Shown here in pieces: positions 57,693 through 64,000 of a stretch of DNA of 64,000 nt (position 1 is its first letter; each line of letters begins with the position of its first letter). Location: NCBI GenBank assembly GCA_007449985.2, contig VIIQ02000155.1, positions 124,001 through 188,000 of the forward strand. The letters are read 5' to 3'. This DNA is from Desmodesmus armatus (Eukaryota > Chlorophyta > Chlorophyceae > Sphaeropleales > Scenedesmaceae). Both the position numbers and the translations under genes were made by a program. The notes beneath the pieces are model-generated. The model was not told the DNA's origin, did not search any database, and saw nothing but the letters and a program-made list of their open reading frames with translations.

Positions 57693-58235
57693 TGCTCGAG
57701 GCCGAATGCTATAATATTGAGTACGAAACGAGTTCATTTGCTGCGCAAGGAAAGCAACCTGGAAGCATCCAAGCCAACTTCACCCCTGTTCAAAGGCCAA
57801 TGGTCCGCGCTTACATCAACATCACCCTCTGTAGCAACGTCAGTTTGTAGTAAATCAAGCATTCAACGAACAGCAGGCGTCTAGAGAGCAGCCGGTGCCC
57901 ACAGCAGGAACAGCAAGCAATCTGCAGAGACTGCCAGCTTTCCAGGTGTGGCGGGCTTGTCGCGATAAGGCCAGTGCCAGTGTGACGTGCTTGACAGGTC
58001 CTCTTAAAGCATTCATAAGTCATTCATTTTGCTTTCGAGAGCTGCACGCAAGCCCTTTGGAAGTTTCGCGCCAGACATCACTAGCATCTGCTCAAGTCTG
58101 AAGTCAGCTGAGGCGTCTATGGCCCCGCTGCACCAGATAGACTCTCACAATGCACAAAAACACACATTTTGGTACACGCACCGCTGCGGATTATGCAGGT
58201 CCGCGACACCAGCCTGCCTGGAACGCTGCAGCAAG

Positions 58236-58270
58236 ATGGGCAAAAACAAGCGCAGCAGAGCGAGTGACAA
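58236..58270 (+). CDS. displaced first exon of the transposase
   Basis: ATG followed by GGCAAAAACAAGCGC codes MGKNKRSRASD and ends AA before a GTGAGTG donor in phase 2. The exon at 54964 begins with one base that completes a Lys codon, so the two fit. In the right half of the locus no matching acceptor exon remains after the 660-base repeat. Confidence 0.6.
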
Positions 58271-58361
58271 GTGAGTGCGATCAGATCTGCCCAGGTAGCA
58301 CTGCAGCCTGGCACAGCTTGCGGGCGAGCAGCTGCACCAACGGCGAAAGTCAACCAACCTT

Positions 58362-59021
58362 CGCTTTGGCAGCAAGTAGTCAGACCGTCACTGGGACCAC
58401 AGGCTTGAAATGCAGGGACAGATGGGAGGGGTCTACACACAGCTGGCTAGGGCTAACAAGTACCTACCAGATCGTACAGGCAGCTGCAGTGCTTGCCTTG
58501 AGTGTCTGCACAGCAGCTGCATGTGAAAAATGGGGTCTGTCAGCTGAAAATGGCCAGGAGGGGACCAGCAGCTGCTGCCTCAACAACATGCTGTAACAGC
58601 AGCTGCATGGCTTGTGCACCCACCCACGCACCAGCAGGGAGCTGACTCTCAAGCAGCTTTTTGAACGCCAACAGCAGCAGCGAGGCCAGGCTGTCTCAGT
58701 CTCCAACAAACTGTCTCACAACAAGGCAACAGCAGCAGCTCACAACCCAGCGCTGATCAGGCAACACACAGGCACATATGCCCCTGGGATTCAAATCTTG
58801 ATTGCTCTATCCAGCTGTAAGCTGCTCTGGAGCTTTGAACGCAAACCTCACTTTCTCATTCAACGGCCATAATGTCGTCCGAACTGCCATGGGGCAAAAG
58901 GGCCCAGTTGCGCCCTAGCAGGGCCCCATAGGGATTCTTTGTTACGGAAAAGCATTTCTCTGCACTTGTCGACCCAAGACAGCAGCGGTGACCTTCCACC
59001 TGGCTTACTTCTGCCGAACTG
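58362..59021 (+). repeat. right copy of 660-base direct repeat
   Basis: Same sequence as 54181-54840 at an offset of exactly 4,181 bases. It is preceded by transposase exon 1 and followed at once by host sequence leading to the EGF-like gene. Confidence 0.92.
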
Positions 59022-59076
59022 CAAGGAGCACGGTCACCTAGTCCAGTCTGATTCAGCCTTTGTAGGGATCTGGAGA

Positions 59077-59929
59077 ATGTTTGGATCAGGGTTGCGCTCC
59101 GTGCGTGTTGGCGTGTCTCTGCTGCTGGCGCTGGGGGCAATCACAGCCATCGCAGGTCCTGGTGAGTGGACTGACGAACGCACTGAACTGGTGACAGGCG
59201 TCTTCACATGAGAAGTAGCTGAAAAAGGCAGTATTGATTGTGCTACTGGTGAAACAAGGGCCAGGCAACACGCGCCCAAGGTTCTGCTGCTCCTTGTTCA
59301 TCAGTTGTGGCTGGTGGTGCTGGCTTCCGTGTCCCGCATCAGCCAAGCTCAACCTCAGTCAAGATAACACAGCATTAGCAAACTCATGTGCATCTGCGAT
59401 CATATCCAGCTAAAGGCAGTGGAGGGGAGTCTGTTGGGTGCATACATGCAGCACCAAGGCCCAGTCGATTGGCCCGTCCAGCACGTGGGTGTCTCTTCTG
59501 AAACGAAGCAGTTGTGCAGCAGCATGATCAGAATATGTAGCAGCGGCAGCAGCAGCGGTGAAAGCAGTGATCAGACATGTGCAAGGGTTTGATCGGGCGG
59601 GTGGGCCGATGCTGGCAGTCAGTGCATGTGCTGTGTGTTAACTGCGCAGCAGCATGTAGCAGCTGATGCAAGTGGGCGAGCACGTGCTCTCATGCAAGGG
59701 GTTTGGCGCCAAGTTTTATTTCATGCATGTGTGGGGCCAGCAACTGCCACCCACACTGGTCCAGTCGATTGAAAAACAAGGGCTGTACTCGTGCCCCCCC
59801 CCCCCCCCCCCCCGGGAGGGGCAATTGGAAGTGGAGAACCAACTGTGCTGACTTTCTAAACAGTAGATAGTGCAATAGGTGTGGTGATTGCGTCAGCCTG
59901 CCTGTCTGACCAACACATTTGATGGGCCG

Positions 59930-59966
<37 letters not shown>

Positions 59967-62829
59967 CAGTAGCCCTGCAGCTGACAGGGATATGCAACGC
60001 AGATCCAGGAGCAAAGGCTTGTGACAAACGACAGCGGAACCAGCGAAGCAGCAGAAGCTGAACAGCCATTCACCGCAAGATCAGCAGCAGCAGCAGCAGG
60101 ATGAGAGGGGAGGGGGACCTGTAGGCTTGTCACAGCGTGTCATGTTAGGCAGGTTTGCTGTATGCACAAAGCCACAATGCTTTTGTCATGGCGAAAGAGG
60201 GTACCTGTCGTTCTTAAGTGTGTGCTCTGGGTTGCTTTCACACATGGTGTGAGGCCGGACTCCCTCCCCCCTCCCGGGGACTTTTTTATGCTTGCTGTAG
60301 TGCAATCTGTGCACTGCTGTTACCCCCTCCCTCGTTACCATCCCTTACCTTCTGCAACCCCCCCTGCACCCCTCCCTTTGCATTCCTTGCTTTTCTTGCA
60401 ACGTGTGTCTGCCCGCTCTTGCAACCTTCTTCCCTGCAGACTCTGTCAACTCTGTGACAAGCTTTGACAACCGCCCCCCAGGCAGCAGCAGCAGCAGCAG
60501 CGGGCCCCCAAGCAGCACCACCAGCGGCAGCAGCAGCAGCAGCGGCGGCCAAGCCCCCACCGGCAGCAGCACACTTCCGGGGCCCCTCCCAAGCAGCAGC
60601 AGCAGCAGCCGCAGCAGCAGCCGCAGCAGCAGCACCAGCAGCAGCGGCAGCAGCGGTCTCTCGTGTAACAGCAGGAGCATTGTATCACGAGGGAATTTGT
60701 CAGTAGCTGACAGCTGGTCTGAGGCTGCTCCCCTTACGTTGGACTTCATTCCACTGCCGCGGGGGCAGTGTGTGGGGTGGACGATAGGGGCGGATGCGCT
60801 GGCGGAGACGGACTGTGGGCTCAGATCGGCAGAGAAGTGAGTCAGGGAGGGATACCGTTGTGAGGGGTTGGTGTGCTGTGGTGTGGAAACATGCATCTGG
60901 GCCAATTGTGAGCTGTGTCAATGTGTCACTGTGTGTGTGGCCCTCGCACACGGGGAGGGGGGAGGGGGGCAGTGCGTGGGGTAGACAATTGGGGCGGATG
61001 CTCTAGCAGAGATGGACTGTGGGCTCAAGTCAGCTGAAAAGTGCGTCAGGGGTTGTGGAGGGGGGTCGGGGAGGGGGGGCAGTGTGTGGGGTGGACGACA
61101 GGGGTGGATGCACTGGCAGAGACTGACTGTGGGCTCAAGTCAGCTGAAAAGTGCGTCAGGGGGTTGGGGAGGGGGGTTGGGGAGGGGGGTCGGGGAGGGG
61201 GGGCAGTGTGTGGGGTGGACGACAGGGGTGGATGCACTGGCAGAGACTGACTGTGGGCTCAAGTCGCCAGAGAAGTGAGTAGGGGGTGGGTGGTCGGGGG
61301 GTTTCCGTTGTGGTGGTGAGCCTGAGACGCATGCAGCTGTTGTACTATGAGACGTGGATGCAGCTGTTATAACTAGTACCGTGACAAATATCAGAGGGGG
61401 GGGGGCTATCGGGGCGGATGCTCTGGCAGAGGCGGACTGTGGGTTCATAGTCGGCGGAGAAGTGCTTGCCACTGAGGGATCATGCTGTGCTGACCATCAT
61501 GACATGTAGTTGTCGAGCGCCCGGGGGGGGGGGGGGGGGGGTGAGGAGCGTAGGGCTGCAGCAGAGACTGACTGTGGGACCTGCACTTCCTGTATATGCT
61601 GCCTTCGCTCCTTCGGTTTGACTCATGTTTGACTTTCTGCTTGCTGTTCTCCCCCTACCGCCCCTGTTGCCCCTGCAATTACATCCTAGTCGAGTTCTGG
61701 CAGCTGGGCGACAATATCATCACTATGCAACCTCAGGCTTATTATTGGTACATAACGCTGAACGCCCTGCACCAACTATACACACTGCTCCATGCTGTTC
61801 CATTTGGCTCTACTCCTGACTCCGCTGCTCTCCCCCCCCCCCCCCCACCCGCCCCCACCGCTGTCGCCGCTGCAGTTACATCCTTGTTGAATTCTGGCAG
61901 CTGGGCGACAACAGCACTATCAGCGGTGGCAGCATCGGCGGCCCGGGTTCAGGCCGGACCGGCCTTCCAAAAGTCCCTTACAACGGCCCCGTGATCGACA
62001 TCAAGGTTTTAGCGGCCCGTGGCACTAAACCCTCCCTGACCTTCGCCTCCGATGGCCAGGATTTGAACAAGGTTATACCCCCGATCAGGGACCCGACAAC
62101 GGGGCTTACCCCCGTGGGATCTTTTCAGGATGATGCGGGGGTGGTTTACAACCGCCCGGTGTTGAGGATTATGTTTCCGACGGATTCGCCGGTGACGGAT
62201 GTGGGGGACCCAGCTGACCCCAAATCATGGTGAGTGGTGTGTGTCTGAATTGTGGGGGGTTGGAAGAAGGGAGGCACAAGGATTGAGGTTGTATCGTGGC
62301 AGGATGATGCGCGGGTGGTGTACAACAAACTGGTTTCTGGACGGTCGATTTCGAAATCATCAGCAGTGCCTGTTCCGCCCCGCTTCCCCCTTCTCACATG
62401 CCCCCTTACCCCCCCCCCCCCTCTTTCACAGGTACATCACCATTGCCAACATGCCAGATCAGCAGGCCCTGCCCGCCTATGCCCTGCGCGCCTCCTGCAT
62501 CAGCATCAACCCCCATCACTCACCCCCCCCCTCCCCCCGTTGCCCCCCCCCCTTTCAACAGGTACATCACCATTGCCAACATGCCAGATCAGCAGGCCCT
62601 GCCTGTCTATGCCCTGCGTGCCTCATGCATCAGCATCAACCCCCATCACTCACCCCCCCCTCCCCCCGTTGCCCCCCCCCCCTTTCAACAGTACATCACC
62701 ATCGCCAACATGCCAGATCAGCAGGCCCTCCCTGCCTATGCCCTGCGCGCCTCCTGCATCAGCATCAACCCACCAGCCAAGGGCCCACTAGCAGCACCAG
62801 CAGCCAACAGGACCAGTAAGACAGCAGGC

Positions 62830-62864
<35 letters not shown>

Positions 62865-64000
62865 GCGGGAGCCTGGCATGCCGTGCCCTGTGCCTAGCCC
62901 TGGGGGCAAGCAGTGCAACGGACACGGCACATGCAGGACAGACTCTACGGTGAGGGTGTGTGTGTTTGGGGGGGGGGGGCGTGCGTGCGTGCGTGTGTTG
63001 ACACTTGTTCTCTCCCTACTACGCCGTACAAGACGTACTGCTGTTTCTATGCCTGCGATTTGTGTTCTCATGTGGCCAGTTGCAGCTGCTGCCACGGCCC
63101 CAGACTCATCTCTGCCAACCAGCCCTCTCACAGGCTTGCCTTCCTCACACCTCCACTGTTACACTTCTCTCTGTTGCAGGACCTTTCCCCCGAGTACTCC
63201 CGCTACTGCGCCTGCGATGCTGGTTGGGGCTCTTGGGGTTGCCAGCTGCAGCTGCTGTCCCTGCCCCCACCTTCCCGCCTCAAACTTCCCCTGTCACACC
63301 ACAGGACCTATCCCCCTGAGTACTCCCGCTACTGTGCCTGCGGCGCCGGGTGGGGATCCTGGGGCTGTCAGCTGCAGCTGCTGTCCCTCCTCCTCAACAC
63401 CCCCCATCTTTCACACTCCTGAACCCGTCTCACACTTTCTTCCGTCATTTTCTTGCACCACAGGACCTATCACCCGAGCACTCCCGCTATTGTGCCTGTG
63501 ACGCCGGTTGGGGCTCCTGGGGTTGCCAGCTTCAGCTGCTCTCCCTCCCCCTCAATGCCCCCGAGCCAGTCACAGCCACCATCCCCCCCGGCAAATGGGG
63601 CTACTGGGAGGTCAACCTGCCAGCCTGGCAGGGGGCCCCGGGCCAGGGTGGGCCGGGTGACGTGGCGGCGGCTGCGCGTGGCAGCAGCGGCGGTGGCGGT
63701 GGCAGCAATGAGCAGCTGCTGCTGATGGCGGAGAGGGTGCCGGGGCCGGGCATGGGGGGAAACCCACTGCTGTTCCTCAAGCCCTTTGACAATAAGGTGC
63801 GTGGATTTGGGGGGGGGGGGTGTCGCTTGGCTGTGTGTGCGACTGGAAGTGGGCTAGCCTGAGAGGTTGGGGGCCAGGGTGGGCCGGGTGACGTGGCGGC
63901 GGCTGCTCGTGGCAGCAGTGGCGGCGGTGGTGGCAGCAATGAGCAGCTGCTGCTGATGGCGGAGAGGGTGCCGGGGCCGGGCATGGGGGGTAACCCACTG
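59077..64000 (+). CDS. secreted or membrane EGF-like protein (partial at right edge)
   Basis: Exons 59077-59161, 60440-60836, 61876-62229, 62562-62949 and 63464-63796 join in phase; the gene continues past the window. Exon 1 codes a signal peptide (MFGSGLRSVRVGVSLLLALG). Exon 2 is Ser/Gly-rich, then PLPRGQCVGWTIGADAL. Exon 3 begins NYILVEFWQLGDN and is beta-rich. Exon 4 carries two in-frame copies of YITIANMPDQQALPxYALRA and a poly-Ala tract, then an EGF-like start (CPVPSPGGKQCNGHGTC). Exon 5 completes it (YCACDAGWGSWGCQLQLL). The CxCxxGWxxWGC pattern resembles the EGF module of TMEM8/PGAP6-type proteins, but the membrane part is not in view. The gene starts 56 bases after a transposon end, so its promoter may lie in or be cut by that element. 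Almost every exon edge is duplicated in the adjoining intron. Confidence 0.65.
59794..59813 (+). repeat. poly-C run in intron 1 of the EGF-like gene
   Basis: About 20 C in a row, far from both splice sites (intron 59162-60439). A CAG repeat follows at 59935-59963. The rest of this 1.28 kb intron holds nothing I can identify. Confidence 0.85.
60764..61470 (+). repeat. five copies of EGF-like gene exon 2 end plus donor
   Basis: The exon 2 end (60768-60845, coding GQCVGWTIGADALAETDCGL, then donor GTGAGT) recurs at about 60966-61041, 61077-61161, 61200-61285 and 61408-61465. The donor is intact in the true copy and in the 61277 copy (AGAAGTGAGT). It is altered to AAGTGCGT in two copies and GAAGTGCTT in the last. 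G-rich spacers (GGAGGGGGG) separate copies. Confidence 0.85.
61668..61722 (+). repeat. copy of EGF-like gene exon 3 start
   Basis: TTACATCCTAGTCGAGTTCT, then GGCAGCTGGGCGACAA, repeats the true exon 3 start at 61876-61912. In the copy the acceptor CTGCAG has become CTGCAA, so it cannot be used. The CCCCTACCGCCCCTGTTG upstream also resembles the true pyrimidine tract. Confidence 0.8.
62405..62775 (+). repeat. three copies of EGF-like gene exon 4 start
   Basis: Units of about 128 bases start at 62432, 62562 and 62692, each coding YITIANMPDQQAL, then ALRASCISINP, and followed by CATCACTC plus long C runs. The acceptor is CACAG|G in copy 1, AACAG|G in copy 2 and AACAG|T in copy 3 (one G lost). 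Only the copy 2 acceptor gives an open frame into the rest of the exon. Confidence 0.88.
62830..62863 (+). repeat. GCT repeat coding poly-Ala
   Basis: About ten GCT codons between TSKTAGT and VREPGMPC in exon 4 of the EGF-like gene. Confidence 0.9.
63170..63560 (+). repeat. three copies of EGF-like gene exon 5 start
   Basis: CAG followed by GACCTTTCCCCCGAGTACTC (63180), GACCTATCCCCCTGAGTACT (63305) and GACCTATCACCCGAGCACTC (63464). Each continues into CCGCTACTG(C/T)GCCTG and the GWGSWGCQLQLL coding text. Acceptor AG is intact in all three. Copy 1 runs to a stop at about 63420 and copy 2 stops within five codons, so only copy 3 keeps the gene open. Confidence 0.88.
63640..64000 (+). repeat. 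duplication of EGF-like gene exon 5 end
   Basis: GGCCAGGGTGGGCCGGGTGA and about 130 further bases at 63640-63775 recur almost exactly at 63872-64000, which is cut by the window edge. The donor at 63797 is followed by a 12-base G run (63809-63820). This is one more donor-side duplication, with a period of about 232 bases. Confidence 0.88.

Larger units (their letters stand above)
54181..59021 (+). mobile_element. permuted Tc1/mariner-like DNA transposon
   Basis: The element spans a 660-base direct repeat (54181-54840), the transposase body (54964-57166), a candidate end-to-end junction (57640-57692), a promoter-like stretch with transposase exon 1 (58236-58270), and the second 660-base repeat (58362-59021). 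The repeat period is 4,181 bases. Splice phase joins exon 1 to the exon at 54964, so in the intact element the 660-base segment lies in intron 1. The present order is therefore a truncated head-to-tail dimer or an opened circle. GCAA lies on both sides (54177-54180 and 59021-59024), a possible 4-base target duplication. The right end lies 56 bases before the start codon of the EGF-like gene. Confidence 0.7.

Noticed and set aside
54181..59021. LTR retrotransposon bounded by 660-base LTRs
   Set aside because: The repeats lack TG...CA ends, primer-binding site and polypurine tract. The interior codes a DDE cut-and-paste transposase rather than Gag-Pol, and splice phase explains the repeat as a duplicated intron segment.

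Overview
This is nuclear DNA of a green alga, most likely a chlorophycean such as a Scenedesmus relative; the exact lineage is inference. The genes are split by many short GT-AG introns. Exons are rich in CAG/GCT-coded Gln, Ala and Ser runs. A COP1-type RING exon points to Viridiplantae, and the window carries a tandem family of MYND-finger proteins. There is no bacterial operon layout, and I saw no rRNA, tRNA or CRISPR array. All exon boundaries were set by hand from splice motifs and reading-frame phase, and none is backed by transcript data.

Layout. 172-408 (-): first exon of a COP1-like E3 ligase that runs off the left edge. 1435-4327 (+): alpha/beta hydrolase. 5225-12569 (+): very long Ala/Gln-rich coiled-coil protein. 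14329-28393 (+): three tandem MYND-finger paralogues, each with an apparent coding lesion. 29625-30989 (+): small Gly-rich protein with one membrane segment. 32796-36375 (+): S4-domain RluA-type pseudouridine synthase. 37271-39446 and 50967-52857 (+): two F-box-like/LRR paralogues on either side of a 13-exon purH/ATIC gene (40635-49703, -). 54181-59021: a Tc1/mariner-like transposon in permuted order, with an antisense nuclease ORF nested in the transposase intron. 59077-right edge (+): secreted or membrane EGF-like protein, partial.

The strongest unexpected signal is structural. In at least five unrelated genes (hydrolase, coiled-coil, RluA, purH, EGF-like) the last or first tens of bases of an exon, together with the adjoining splice site, are repeated inside the neighbouring intron. 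This gives arrays of decoy donors or acceptors, with up to seven copies. In three of these genes (coiled-coil, purH, EGF-like) the introns also carry long G runs just after the donor and C runs just before the acceptor on the coding strand. A second signal is the transposon. Its first exon lies about 3 kb downstream of the rest of the gene, it is bounded by a 660-base direct repeat, and a candidate inverted-repeat junction lies inside it. That is the order expected of a truncated head-to-tail dimer or an integrated circle.

PurH makes IMP in purine synthesis. The pseudouridine synthase modifies RNA. The other genes show no common pathway, so this is an ordinary eukaryotic neighbourhood with notable intron and transposon biology.
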